This document shows, piece by piece, positions 23,492-35,680 of a stretch of DNA of 64,000 bases. This stretch comes from Ampullaceana balthica. Its lineage: Eukaryota; Mollusca; Gastropoda; Lymnaeidae. The stretch covers positions 196,001 to 260,000 of the forward strand of contig CALYLW010000134.1 of the NCBI GenBank assembly GCA_944989445.1. Direction: 5' to 3'. Within the stretch, counting starts at the first letter, position 1; each line of letters begins with the position of its first letter. Below the pieces are notes generated by a model. It was not told where the DNA came from and ran no database searches. It was given only the letters and a program-made list of their open reading frames with translations. The position numbers and the translations under genes are program-made.

Positions 23492-24753
23492 GACTTACAC
23501 TAATGGATTGTTTCACAGCAATAAACACGGGTAATCTTTCAAGGGAACAATCCCATCATAAATCTTAATACAGTTAAGATGGAGCATTACTCAACAAAGT
23601 CAACTTTAAAATAATAAATAAACAAATAAGACAATTTGGTTAGACTAAACGGATATGTTTTCATTGAAATTTCATTCAAACATAAATTTCGAAATACTTA
23701 ATAAAATTATCGGTTAATATAATAAGTTAAATTTCAAAATGTTAATACTGATTGTCTTGGATTATTCTGATTTCTTATTGATTCAGTGCCAGGGTTCTTG
23801 GAGTCATGGAGCATGAAATATGATTTACAAATGAAGTTAATATTAGTGAGAGATTTAAAGTGTCATTGAATTAGATTCTCTGGACTTACGGTCAACCATT
23901 TAAAAAGGACAGCAACTACATTATTCATTCTAGGCATGACCAACTCCACAGAGTGCAAACAGACGGAGCTAAATGTTTTGGCAAGGTTTCTGAGATTGGA
24001 TATAGTATTAGATGGACCAGTGTCTAGACAAATAGCCAGAGGATATAAAAAAATTATGAAAGCCCCTAGTATACACTTTTAGTAAGCAATGCCTGTCATA
24101 AAATAGGACATAGGTGAAACAGAAAAATATATTCAGAAGTCCATCGTTTAAAGTATCTTTTTTAAAATAATGATAAAAAACAATTTGCATATTGTAACAA
24201 ATTAGACAAACAAATGTATACATTTAATAGTTGATCAATAGTTTTAACAATGAGAGTGCGCATTGAAAATGGTCTTGTTTTTCACAGATAGTATTTGTAT
24301 TTGATGCATTATTATATCCAGGTATTGATTCTTTTGGGTCCGTATTTTGTCACCACAAATCATGGGCAAAAATTGATTCATGTGATCATTGAAATATTAA
24401 TTTTTTAAATAATTAGTACCAGTAACTTCCAATCTATCTTAAATACGCTCTGAGTTTATTGGCCAATATTCAATTCAAAATGCGATATGTTTATTATCGC
24501 CATAAAATAAAGCCTGGTAGGTTTACAGTAGATTTTTTATGTTCTTCTTGTGGCCCAGTAAAATTATAACATAGAAGGAGCGAACTTTTTTTCTCATTTT
24601 GATAAGTCACTATTTGCCATTGATTTCTATAACATTTGTTAACCGAGAGATATTATTTATTCACTAATATTTTAGGAAGATAATTTATCAATAAAAATCC
24701 AATTTAACATTTTAACGTATTTTATTATAATAGGACATATTAGGAAACTGAAT
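23492..24753. other. GPCR 3' region and spacer
   Basis: It contains the two AATAAA motifs noted for the GPCR and otherwise unassigned AT-rich DNA. I looked on the - strand for the next TRPM exon (S3-S4) here and did not find one. Confidence 0.5.
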
Positions 24754-24944
24754 CAGATGCGTCACCAGGGTTGGTGTCTCCCAGTGCGATAGCTCATGGT
24801 TTCATTCCCTCACGAATTACACCATAGACCTCCCCTGAATCTGCCAGTGCCAAATAACGGGAACATACAGACATTGTACCATTTGCTGTCACCCATTGTG
24901 ATGGCGTCACCCGGTGCGGTCCGCACCCCCTAGTGACGCCTCTG
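24754..24944. mobile_element. 191-bp hAT-like MITE, AGAGGCGTCA family
   Basis: The left end CAGATGCGTCACCAGGG and the right end CCCCTAGTGACGCCTCTG are imperfect inverted repeats. The flanks AACTGAAT and CATTGAAT match in 6 of 8 bases. The interior GTGCGGTCCGCACC is palindromic. It is related to 2979-3176. Confidence 0.65.
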
Positions 24945-25109
24945 CATTGAATATGGCTAGCATATTAATGTTTGATTAATGTATATTTATGTATGAATGT
25001 ATGTATGTAATTGTATATGTGAGTGCGTGCTTGTGATCAACCTTATAAGAAAAACCCCGTCAGTCAACAATATAACAGCTAATGTGATTAATCAACTATT
25101 CGAACTGAC

Positions 25110-25238
25110 CTGACGAATTTTCTCTATAGCCATTGTAAAGATAAATGCAATAGCATACAGCTCGGTCCAAGTAGGTATTTGCTTCAGCCTGTCAAGTATG
25201 ACGTAGGAGTAGATGATGAGAAACACCACATAGCCAAT
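25110..25238 (-). CDS. TRPM-type channel exon (S1 end and S2)
   Basis: On the - strand this 129-base exon is bounded by TTTATTTACAG before and GTCAGT after, phase 0 at both ends, and encodes 43 residues. It reads IGYVVFLIIYSYVILDRLKQ, a hydrophobic S1, then a short loop with IPTWTE, then AIAFIFTMAIEKIRQ, the start of S2. The Ile-Glu-Lys-Ile-Arg ending matches the conserved S2 end of TRPM channels (xIExxRxI). It continues exactly from the exon at 29646-29870. TRPM proteins are tetrameric cation channels. The next exons (S2-S3 linker to pore and TRP box) are not in the 1.6 kb before the GPCR gene. Confidence 0.82.
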
Positions 25239-25622
25239 CTGTAAATAAAGGAGAGTCATGAGACCATGAACACACAGTGTTTGTCTACGTTACAACTCAA
25301 ATGCTGGAAGGCAGAAATCCAGATCAGTTTTATCAAAAGCATTAAACAATAAACGGATAAATGGAAACTAAAAATATCAAAATATATGTGTCTACGAGAA
25401 GATTAAGGAATTTAAAAAAATAATTTATGCAAGGAAGTACGCATCGTAACATTAGCTGGTTTTGAACTGAGACTGAATTCAATAATGTAAACCGAATTTA
25501 AACTGTAAATATAACATTAACTGCATGCAATATTTCATTCACAATATATCGGATCATAGTGTTTTGAAAGTAAATCCCACTTAAGCAATAACTAAAATCA
25601 TAAAGTAGATGGTAAATAAGAA

Positions 25623-26105
25623 AAACCCGTAAAAAACCAAGTTTTTGACTATAAATCCTTTATGTACGAGAAGTAATTAAAAGAATGTTCATTATAATAC
25701 GCAGCGCCAGACCATCCAGAAATAAAAAATTGCAGTTGTGTCGTAAAACATGTTTAATATAACGCGCACCGATCAGGAATATGTTTAAGAAAAGAGCTGT
25801 CAATAAAATACGCACCTTATTGCGCGACAGAAAGGTTGTTCAATATAATACGCACCGCGACGCTCTATCTCAAAAAATAGCATGATACATAGGAATAAAT
25901 AAAATAATCTAAAAAATCAATAATTTAATTACGGTACATGCGATCGATCTGAAATTTTGATACATTGTTTTTATCATCGGTACGAAACTGCCTGCAAAAT
26001 TTCAGCTCGCTATCTTGCGAGCAAGTGGGTAAAAAATCGATCAAAAGTTTTGGCGACAAGCAAGCAAGGTCGGCCGCAGACACCACGAGTTAATATAAAG
26101 GATTT
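25623..26105 (+). mobile_element. HINE/pearl-like element, A-type copy 2
   Basis: It starts AACCCGTAAAAAACCAAG and ends TTAATATAAAGGATTT. It is very close to copy 1 and is followed 12 bases later by copy 3 in the same direction. It lies in the TRPM intron. Confidence 0.75.
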
Positions 26106-26117
26106 AATAATAAAAAC

Positions 26118-26603
26118 AACCCGTAAAAAAACAAGTTTTTGACTATAAATCCTTTATGTACGAGAAGTAATTAAAAGAATGTTCATTATAATACGCAGCG
26201 CCAGACCATCCAGAAATACAAAATTGCAGTTGTGTCGTAAAACGTGTTTAATATAATGCGCACCGATCAGGAATATGTTTATAAAAAGAGCTGTCAATAA
26301 AATACGCACCTTATTGCGCGACAGAAAGGTTGTTCAATATAATACGCACCGCGACGCTCTATCTAAAAAAATAGCATGATACATAGGAATAAATAAAATA
26401 ATCTAAAAAATCAATAATTTACGGTACATGCGATCGATCTGAAATTTTGATACATTGTTTTTATCATCGGTACGAAACTGCCTGCAAAATTTCAGCTCGC
26501 TATCTTGCGAGCAAGTGGGTTAAAAATCGATCAAAAGTTTTGGCGACAAGCAAGCAAGCAAGCAAGGTCCGCCGCAGACACCACGAGTTAATATAAAGGA
26601 TTT
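26118..26603 (+). mobile_element. HINE/pearl-like element, A-type copy 3
   Basis: Head-to-tail with copy 2. It has the same ends and a longer (AAGC)n tract near its right end. The two copies differ at scattered bases and by a small deletion near 26418, so they are not an assembly duplicate of one another. Confidence 0.75.
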
Positions 26604-26656
26604 AAAAAGATCACACGCTTAAGTCATTTGAAGTTTCTATTAACATAGAACATAGT

Positions 26657-27040
26657 GGTGCCGTCCGTAAATGATGTCGCGCATCTCGCTTAAGTGATCC
26701 CACATTTGTGACGAGGGGGAGGGGGGAGTTCAAGAATTGTGACGTCACGTCAAAACACGCTACTTTAAATCAAAGTTCCACATAAATATTCGATTTCTTA
26801 CTATTTATTTTGTGAGGTTTTACATGGATTCACGTGTGTTACGATATTAGAGTGCAGCGGTACACTATATACGTACTAAAATGACAATAAAGTGATTTGA
26901 AACATGCTCATTTTCAAATAGAAAATAATGCTTTCAGTCCACAGCTTTGTGACGTCATATTTGAGGGGATTTTGTGACGAAGTGGGGGAGAGGGGTTAAA
27001 AATCCACCAAAATCGCGTGAAGTCATTTATGGACGGCCCC
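26657..27040. mobile_element. GGGGCCGTCC-family MITE, copy 2 (TSD AGT)
   Basis: The left end GGTGCCGTCCGTAAATGATG and the right end GTCATTTATGGACGGCCCC are inverted repeats with AGT on both flanks (26654-26656, 27041-27043). Confidence 0.85.
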
Positions 27041-27824
27041 AGTCCTTTTAATTTCTCTAACGAATGTCATTCCATTATGCATGCACACATCTAAAAATGA
27101 TAATAACAAAATAAAACGGAGCATGTTAAGGAGAATTTAAATCCCTGATAGGATGTTGCTTTTTTAAAAAAATGTTCAGTATTACCCCCCATTCTTTTCC
27201 TCTTAAATCAGAGTTTTAAAATTGAAAAAAAGGGGCGGGGTGATAAAACAATAATAATGTACTTCATAAAAGGAGGCGTGATATGCTTATACTTGTAAAT
27301 GGCTAATTAATCACATTGAGTCAATAATAATAAGAGAGGTGCAATAATGTTTAGGGATGCAGTATGATAACATTTGGATCCTGAGTCTTAATTTATCTTT
27401 TCAATGATGAAAGTTAGCGGCTTTTTGTGTGTGCATGAAATGGTTTTTAACAATAGAGAATTTCAGTCCATATATTTATTTTTATCCCTCCCCCACCCCT
27501 TTTTTCTCTCTCTTAATGTTGTAGTTTTTTAAACATAAGTGTGGTTTGTATAGGACATAGGAGTTAAAAATAACCTTATCAATACAAATACGAGAAGATC
27601 AGTTGGCAATAATTAATCATATTATGAATCATATCGTGTTTATTTTGTAGAAAATTCACTAAATACTATCAACTGTTGTTTTATAGGAAATGGGGAAAAA
27701 AAAGGGGGGGGGGATATAGATAAAAGAGTAGGAGGGGATGGACAGGTCCCCCCCATTTTGCATACGTACAAATTCGCTCACCCCCCCTTTAAAAAATAAA
27801 ATTTAGCAGGAGTCAGCAGATATT
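27041..27824. other. TRPM intron, unassigned
   Basis: G- and C-homopolymer runs (27700-27790) and AT-rich sequence. No coding signal was seen. Confidence 0.5.
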
Positions 27825-29117
27825 GGTCACACGCCTAAAAAGGGGGCGGTGGAGGGGTCACGCATTTGTGACGAGGGGGAGGGGGTGTTTAAGAAATGTG
27901 ACGTCACGCAAAAAATGCGCACACAAATATTTGAAAATGCGCTTTTTTTTTGGGGGGGGGGTCACAGCTTAGGGGCCATCCATTTATGACGTCCCGAGAT
28001 TATGGCCGATTTTCATCCCCCCACCCCCACGTCACGTGTTGTCACTAAAAGTGACCTCCCCCTCTTTTGAAATATTTCGTCACAAAAATGCCTCTTCCCC
28101 CCCAAAAAAAACAACATTTTTTAATTTGAAAATTAGCATGTTTTAAATCACTTTTTGTCATTTAAGTATGTATTTAGTGTAAGGCTGCACTTTAATATCG
28201 TAACACGCGAGAAGCCCATGTAAAACGTCATTAAATAAATTGTAAATAAACAAATATTTCAGTACAACTTTTATTTTAAGTTGCGCGTTTTGAGGTGACG
28301 TGACATTTCTTAAACTACCCCTCCCCTTCGTCACAAATGGTCGACCCCATCCCCCCTCTAGGAGCGTAACGTCACGTACGGAGGGCCCCGAGAAGATTTC
28401 ACGCGATTTCGGCAGATTTTTCACCCCTCCCCACTCGTTGTCACAAAACTTTAAACCACCCCACCAATATGACGTCACAAAGCTTTGCCCCGGGGGGGGG
28501 GAGCCCCATAAAAGCTGTATTTTCTATTTGAAAAAGAGCATGTTTAAAATCACTTTTTTGTGATTTAAGTATTTATTTAGTGTAGGCCTGCATTCTAATA
28601 TCGCAGGGGTCGGGAAACTTTTTGTCTGGGAAGACCATAAACACCACATATTTTGAAAGTAATATCTGTGAGAGCCATACATTATGTTTAAAACTAAAAA
28701 TTCAAGTAAATGTGTGCATTTTGTGTAATTTCAACACTATACGTACAATAAGTATGTCTCTGAATTCTTTTTAATAACATTGTCAAGCTGTTTTTATATG
28801 CAGATCAAAGGAGTCTGATTTAACGTGTTTAAAAAAAAATCGAACATTTGTCTGAGAGCCAGAAGCAGCCATCAATAGAGCCACATCTGGCTCGCGAGCC
28901 ATGGTTTCCAGACCCCTGTAATATCGTAACACGTGTGAAGTCATGTAAAACACCATGTAGCATCAAATATTTAAGTGGAACTTTTTATTTAAAGTTGCGA
29001 GTTTTGATGGGACGTCACATTTCTCTAACACCCCCCTCCCCCACATCACACATCGTCACAAATATGTAGACGACCCCCCCCTCCCCCATTTTCCCCTAGG
29101 TGCGTGAAATCGCCGTC
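27825..29117. repeat. cluster of GGGGCCGTCC-family MITE fragments
   Basis: Several partial copies lie in both orientations. One end, GGGGCCATCCATTTATGACG, is at 27972; another end, TCACGTACGGAGGGCCCC, is near 28388; characteristic TTTGTGACGA/TCGTCACAAA and CACGTGTTG blocks are throughout. No copy here has a clean 3-bp duplication, so the cluster likely formed by nested insertion and deletion. A hAT MITE (28604-28918) sits inside one fragment. Confidence 0.75.
28604..28918. mobile_element. 315-bp hAT MITE, TSD TAATATCG
   Basis: The ends CAGGGGTCGGGAAAC and GTTTCCAGACCCCTG are inverted repeats with few mismatches. Both flanks are exactly TAATATCG (28596-28603, 28919-28926). The host MITE shows the same site uninterrupted near 28193 (TTTAATATCGTAACACG), an empty paralogue. 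Internal GAGAGCCA and TGGCTCGCGAGCCA resemble widespread hAT-Charlie-type elements. Confidence 0.93.
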
Positions 29118-29645
29118 CCGTTGTGTTTATTACGGCTAAGGCACCGGTGGGCGAAAGAGAAACTTCATCTAATTTCAAGAAATGGAAATATAAATCCGTC
29201 GGATATATTTTAATAATGTGTAAACGTTTGGTCTGAATCAAATGTTAATTACTTCCACGTTCCAAGTAATTATAAGTTCAAAATTTCGTTCACAATAAAT
29301 TTTAAAACATTATTTCATATCAGTCTTGACTCAAGTCGGTCTGGAATGCTGTTTTCAGCCACAGCGGTTTACGTTACTATGCTTAGTATTATGCAAATTA
29401 AAATTGTTGTGCGTACGTACACATTCAGTCGAGACCCCCCCTTCCCCCGTACGCATGCATACGCAAAATGCCGAAAATTTAAGACCCCCCCTCCTTGCGT
29501 ACGTAATATATGGATGGCCCCTTTGTTGATGTTGGAGTCAAGCCATCTGAGATTTAAAAAAAAATAATATTTTTTGCACTCATTACTTATGATAAAATCA
29601 CTTATTAGACTTTTTCTACGAAGTGCATCACAAGACGCAACTTAC
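29118..29645. other. TRPM intron near the donor of the upstream exon
   Basis: At 29435-29525 two C-rich blocks with CGTACGCATGCATACGC end in ATATGGATGGCCCC, a possible terminus related to the GGGGCC(A/G)TCC family. No left partner was found. Confidence 0.5.
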
Positions 29646-29870
29646 CGCATGTGCCCAGAACTTGGTGATGGGGGCATTGTAGAACTCATATACTTTTTTA
29701 CCCATCCGCAGTGGGCTCTTCTTCTTACGGAATGGCATGTGTGAGAAGATGGTTGTGTCCAAGGCTCCGTTACTTCCATCTACGCTTCCAATCGTACCGT
29801 TCTCTTTTAGCGGACTCTGCTGATTGGTTGCAGAGATAGGGTCAGCCATGTCTTCATTGTAATTGTAATC
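29646..29870 (-). CDS. TRPM-type channel exon (pre-S1 and start of S1)
   Basis: On the - strand this 225-base exon lies between CTTTCGCCAG and a GTAAG donor, phase 0. Its 75 residues are a low-complexity Ser/Asn/Gly-rich stretch, a basic RKKKSP segment, then GKKVYEFYNAPITKFWAHA, the highly conserved lead-in to S1 in TRPM channels. Joined to 25110-25238 it gives an uninterrupted S1. The methionine within it is internal, not a start: the exon is open for seven codons upstream to a good acceptor. N-terminal exons must lie at higher coordinates on this strand, but none was recognised up to 64000. Confidence 0.85.
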
Positions 29871-29936
29871 CTGGCGAAAGATTAAATCGTAAAGTCGAAC
29901 GATAATTGGAGAGATGACAGGAAATTGTAATTAAAC

Positions 29937-30409
29937 AACCCGTAAAAACAAAGTTTTTGAATGTACATCCCTTTTATATAAGACATAACTAAAAGTATTG
30001 ATTATGTTCAATATAATACGCACCGCGCGACAGACTAGCATAAGCATTTACAGATCGGGAAAATATTATAAAAGTATGTTCAATATTACACGCACCGGAC
30101 AGCGCGACAGGAAAATAGTAAAAAAGTATGTTCAATATAATACGCACCGCGCGACAGACTAGCAGAAATATTTACAAGCTACATGGAGATACATAGAGAT
30201 GAACTAAAAATTCAATAATTTAATTACGGTACATTCGATCGATCTGAAATTTTGATAGAATGCATCGTTAGGTGACAAAAGTCTATGTGCAAAATTTCAG
30301 CTTGATAGGATCACGGGAGGTGGGTCATTTTTTACTTTTTTTTCGCTGGACCACGACAGACAGCCAGAAAGAAAGAAATACAAGACGGTGAAGTTAATAT
30401 AAGGGATTT
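29937..30409 (+). mobile_element. HINE/pearl-like element, B-type copy 1
   Basis: It starts AACCCGTAAAAACAAAG and ends GTTAATATAAGGGATTT. It is more diverged than other B copies and has internal short duplications of GTTCAATATAATACGCACCG. An imperfect (GAAA)n/(CAGA)n tract precedes the end. Confidence 0.7.
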
Positions 30410-31383
30410 AAAATCACTAGTTCTGGGACAAAACAGTGCCTCTCTAATAATCACGAGACGTATAGTAAAATGTCAGTATGTGTAGAATTTATTTTAAAAA
30501 AGGTAAAACGTTTATCTCCTTAATCTGAAAAACACTAAGTCACTAAGGCAGTTGCTTAGCTAGAGTTAGTGCCACCTATGACTACCACCCCCACCCCAGA
30601 TAAAACAATAAGCAATTGGTCGAAAGATAATAAAAATGATAAAGAGTGCCTCAAACTTCTAAACAATCTTGCTAATCGTTAAAATAACCTATTTGACATG
30701 TCAAAATATCAGGATAATACTAATAGTAATAGACAACTTTTTATATTTTTTAGTGTTTTGAAACTTATAATTACTATTTTCATTATTACTGTGGGTGGGG
30801 TACAGGGTTATATAGAGTCCCCACAGTTTTGGTGGTTATCTATGCAAATCAAATGAATAAAGACGAAATCAAGTTATCTTGTATGGCAACATGCGTTGGC
30901 AAGCCGGCCATTCTCAAACGAAACAGTTAATGAAAAAAAGCTAATATTGAAATGAGAGACAGCTAAGAATCAAAGATAAAGAAAATACTAACATCATTGA
31001 TTTATTGATTTGATGAAACACATGGGCATGGTAAACAAAATTGATGTGTGTGACTAACTGTATTGATCAACGAATACTGAAACTTCCACAAAATTAATGT
31101 TATTGAAGGAATGTTGTTCCTAATAAAGTAAGAACTAAGTTTAAATGAGACGCGGGCGAATGAAAAAGGTGATCAAAGCCTGTTTGGTTATCCATGCCGT
31201 TATTGCAATAAAACTATGGTTTTAACTAAAATAGAATTATTCATGTGATGTTTCCTAATAACTTAATTGCTTATGATTTCCGATAACAGGGAAGGCACCG
31301 ATTATTGACATTTACTGATTGAATACATACTATGATTAAAAAAATTTTTTAATTATCCCAAACATTTTTAAAAAATGAGCTCA
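30410..31383. other. unassigned DNA upstream of the TRPM exon
   Basis: Searched on the - strand for further TRPM exons; none recognised. No bounded repeats seen. Confidence 0.45.
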
Positions 31384-32508
31384 TCTATATATATAAAAAT
31401 CAAAGTATGTATGTATGTATCTCCTTTATAGCTGACTAAACCATTCATCCGATCGCCATGAAACTTTTGGAGACTTTTGAGTACGCTCCTGGGATGGCAA
31501 TAGGCAACTTATTTTTGCAAAATTTAACACTCATGGGGGCGCCTGGGGCCCATAATAGGATTTTTTTCTTATATGAGCTATATAAAAATTAGTTTAAGCG
31601 TTAGATATTAGGAAAATTGATGGATCTTAACCAAACAATGGTATATAACAACTTGGTAGCCAATATTGAAATACTATAGGGCACTAATTTCCTAATGTCC
31701 ATTTCTTCGGGGCTGGGGGCCAAAAATGTCTTTTTTCATAAACGTTTAAGATTTTATTCCCCATTCAATTATTAACTATCTTGAGAAATATAGATAAATA
31801 TATCCATTATGAAATTGATTGAAATAAACAGGTGTTTTGAACTTGACATCTTGCACTAAATGGGCCCTAGGGCCCTTAATGTCATTTTTTGCTAATATGA
31901 GCTATAGACAAATTAGTTTATGCGTTATCTACTAAGTAAATGAATAGATCTTAACAAAACTTTGTATATAAAAACTTGGTAGCCCATATTTAAAAAAACA
32001 AAGGGCGCACTTCTAAAGTCCAAATGTTCAGGGCCGGGGGCCCCAAATGTCTTTTTTTCGTATATGTTACATAATCGATAATCGCCCCCCCCCCAAAAAA
32101 AATATTTAAAAAATAACAACACGCAATTAACAACCCTAAATATGAATAACCCTCGCTAGGGTCGGCCAATCACAGTTTATGTTTAAGGGATGGTAGTATT
32201 AAATGGGAGGCGGGTAACCACAACCACAGTGTGCATGACCTCACGTTTACTCACTACTTTGTATTTACCTAGTGCTGCTTTTTGTGTCTGTACTCTCACC
32301 CTCCCCCACCCCCTAACCGTTCTTAGCACTGTCTATGATGAGCAAGTCTGCGGCGTATGATACGCCGCGGGTCTCTCCAGGGTTCCTTCTTTTCATTCAT
32401 TAACAGTCGTTTGCCCAAACCCACCCCATTTTGACAACTGTGTCTTTCAGGAAATCTTCACCCGTCACTAAATCATTTGCGGTGTATGCTACGCCGTGGG
32501 TCAGCTAG
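31384..32508 (+). mobile_element. non-autonomous Helitron
   Basis: It starts TCTATATATATAAAAATC directly after an A and ends TCAGCTAG directly before a T, matching the TC...CTRR ends and A^T target of Helitrons. A GC hairpin (32479-32497, stem GCGGTGTA/TACGCCGT) lies about 10 bases before the CTAG end, as expected. A second, perfect hairpin (GCGGCGTA-TGA-TACGCCGC, 32350-32368) lies about 130 bases earlier. A (GTAT)n tract follows the 5' end. Long segments (31560-31870) recur at 54900-55210, 56990-57300 and 57590-57970. No RepHel ORF is present. Confidence 0.85.
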
Positions 32509-32715
32509 TCAGTTATAAATAAAATGAAAAGCTTATTCATGTTTTAACTTTAATGTTTAATAATGCATTTGCTGCAATCATATATCAATGTTGATGTATT
32601 ACTTTAAAAAAACAACAACTAGATAAATTATGGAAACAAGACCGCCAATTAAATGTAATAATGTTTTAAGTTTTAAGATAACATCTGGACTAAATGTAAG
32701 ATATGGGCCACTGGG

Positions 32716-35315
32716 CTGAAATAAGGACCATTCCATATTAGTTAGAACCACTGAAATTAGGACCGTTCCATATTAGTTAGAACCACTGAAATTAGTACCA
32801 TTCCATATTAGTTAGAACCACTGAAATTAGGACCATTCCATATTAGTTAGAACCACTGAAATTAGGACCGTTCCATATTAGTTAGAACCACTGAAATTAG
32901 GACCGTTCCATATTAGTTAGAACCACTGAAATTAGGACCATTCCATATTAGTTAGAACCACTGAAATTAGGACCGTTCAATATTAGTTAGAACCACTGAA
33001 ATTAGGACCGTTCAATATTAGTTAGAACCACTGAAATTAGGACCGTTCCATATTAGTTAGAACCACTGAAATTAGGACCATTCCATATTAGTTAGAACCA
33101 CTGAAATTAGGACCGTTCAATATTAGTTAGAACCACTGAAATTAGGACCGTTCAATATTAGTTAGAACCACTGAAATTAGGACCGTTCAATATTAGTTAG
33201 AACCACTGAAATTAGGACCGTTCAATATTAGTTAGAACCACTGAAATTAGGACCGTTCAATATTAGTTAGAACCACTGAAATTAGGACCGTTCAATATTA
33301 GTTAGAACCACTGAAATTAGGACCGTTCAATATTAGTTAGAACCACTGAAATTAGGACCGTTCAATATTAGTTAGAACCACTGAAATTAGGACCGTTCAA
33401 TATTAGTTAGAACCACTGAAATTAGGACCGTTCAATATTAGTTAGAACCACTGAAATTAGGACCGTTCAATATTAGTTAGAACCACTGAAATTAGGACCG
33501 TTCAATATTAGTTAGAACCACTGAAATTAGGACCGTTCAATATTAGTTAGAACCACTGAAATTAGGACCGTTCCATATTAGTTAGAACCACTGAAATTAG
33601 GACCGTTCCATATTAGTTAGAACCACTGAAATTAGGACCGTTCCATATTAGTTAGAACCACTGAAATTAGGACCGTTCCATATTAGTTAGAACCACTGAA
33701 ATTAGGACCGTTCAATATTAGTTAGAACCACTGAAATTAGGACCGTTCAATATTAGTTAGAACCACTGAAATTAGGACCGTTCAATATTAGTTAGAACCA
33801 CTGAAATTAGGACCGTTCAATATTAGTTAGAACCACTGAAATTAGGACCGTTCCATATTAGTTAGAACCACTGAAATTAGGACCGTTCCATATTAGTTAG
33901 AACCACTGAAATTAGGACCGTTCCATATTAGTTAGAACCACTGAAATTAGGACCGTTCCATATTAGTTAGAACCACTGAAATTAGGACCGTTCCATATTA
34001 GTTAGAACCACTGAAATTAGGACCGTTCCATATTAGTTAGAACCACTGAAATTAGGACCGTTCCATATTAGTTAGAACCACTGAAATTAGGACCGTTCCA
34101 TATTAGTTAGAACCACTGAAATTAGGACCGTTCAATATTAGTTAGAACCACTGAAATTAGGACCGTTCCATATTAGTTAGAACCACTGAAATTAGGACCG
34201 TTCCATATTAGTTAGAACCACTGAAATTAGGACCGTTCCATATTAGTTAGAACCACTGAAATTAGGACCGTTCAATATTAGTTAGAACCACTGAAATTAG
34301 GACCGTTCAATATTAGTTAGAACCACTGAAATTAGGACCGTTCCATATTAGTTAGAACCACTGAAATTAGGACCGTTCAATATTAGTTAGAACCACTGAA
34401 ATTAGGACCGTTCAATATTAGTTAGAACCACTGAAATTAGGACCGTTCCATATTAGTTAGAACCACTGAAATTAGGACCGTTCAATATTAGTTAGAACCA
34501 CTGAAATTAGGACCGTTCCATATTAGTTAGAACCACTGAAATTAGGACCGTTCCATATTAGTTAGAACCACTGAAATTAGGACCGTTCAATATTAGTTAG
34601 AACCACTGAAATTAGGACCGTTCAATATTAGTTAGAACCACTGAAATTAGGACCGTTCAATATTAGTTAGAACCACTGAAATTAGGACCGTTCCATATTA
34701 GTTAGAACCACTGAAATTAGGACCGTTCCATATTAGTTAGAACCACTGAAATTAGGACCGTTCCATATTAGTTAGAACCACTGAAATTAGGACCGTTCCA
34801 TATTAGTTAGAACCACTGAAATTAGGACCGTTCCATATTAGTTAGAACCACTGAAATTAGGACCGTTCCATATTAGTTAGAACCACTGAAATTAGGACCG
34901 TTCAATATTAGTTAGAACCACTGAAATTAGGACCGTTCCATATTAGTTAGAACCACTGAAATTAGGACCGTTCAATATTAGTTAGAACCACTGAAATTAG
35001 GACCGTTCAATATTAGTTAGAACCACTGAAATTAGGACCGTTCCATATTAGTTAGAACCACTGAAATTAGGACCGTTCCATATTAGTTAGAACCACTGAA
35101 ATTAGGACCGTTCAATATTAGTTAGAACCACTGAAATTAGGACCGTTCAATATTAGTTAGAACCACTGAAATTAGGACCGTTCAATATTAGTTAGAACCA
35201 CTGAAATTAGGACCGTTCCATATTAGTTAGAACCACTGAAATTAGGACCGTTCAATATTAGTTAGAACCACTGAAATTAGGACCGTTCCATATTAGTTAG
35301 AACCACTGAAATTAG
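32716..35315. repeat. 35-bp satellite array, about 74 units
   Basis: A head-to-tail array of a 35-base unit containing ACTGAAATTAGGACCGTTC and TATTAGTTAGAACC. Units are almost identical. Two variable sites account for nearly all differences: G or A after GACC, and C or A after TTC. The A form of the first site occurs only in the first eleven units. No ORF is conserved. Confidence 0.97.
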
Positions 35316-35597
35316 AAGAAACTCACGCTGACAAACGTGGCAATTGTTTTTAAAACGAGACGCGACGAAGATATCTTTTTATTGGGGATGTCGAACCGGG
35401 GGTCACATAAATTACATGTGTTGCAATGAGGGCCACACGAGAGAAGTAATTAAATTTATTTTAAAAATTTCAGCAGAGTATTTTGTTTTATTCAAGCCTG
35501 AATGAACAATAAATAAATAGTTGAACAAATTACTAAACGCACTGATTCTAAAACGGCTTTAAGATTACTACGCCGTAGCAACACACACAGTCTCGAT

Positions 35598-35680
35598 CAG
35601 TGCTTCTCAAAGTGGTGGTCCGCGTACCGGTGCAAGTTCGTGGGCCATCAGCCACCGGTCCGCAGAGGGTATCAGAAAGA
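35598..35680. repeat. left end of a hAT element
   Basis: CAGTGCTTCTCAAAGTGGTG followed by GTCCGCG and an imperfect GCCACCGGTCCGCAGAG is a hAT terminus, nearly the same as that at 54273. The matching right end was not found; the LINE fragment at 35947 and the transposase remnant at 36640 follow. Confidence 0.6.

Noticed and set aside
25623..26603. Tandem A-type copies as an assembly duplication
   Set aside because: The two copies differ by point changes and an indel, so they are distinct insertions.
29646..29849. Methionine at 29849 as the start of a small protein
   Set aside because: The frame stays open upstream to a CGCCAG acceptor and the product is the middle of a TRPM channel, so this is an internal exon.
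32716..35315. Regular 35-bp direct repeats that could suggest a CRISPR array
   Set aside because: Units are directly adjacent with no unique spacers, the genome is eukaryotic, and no cas-like gene is nearby. It is a satellite array.
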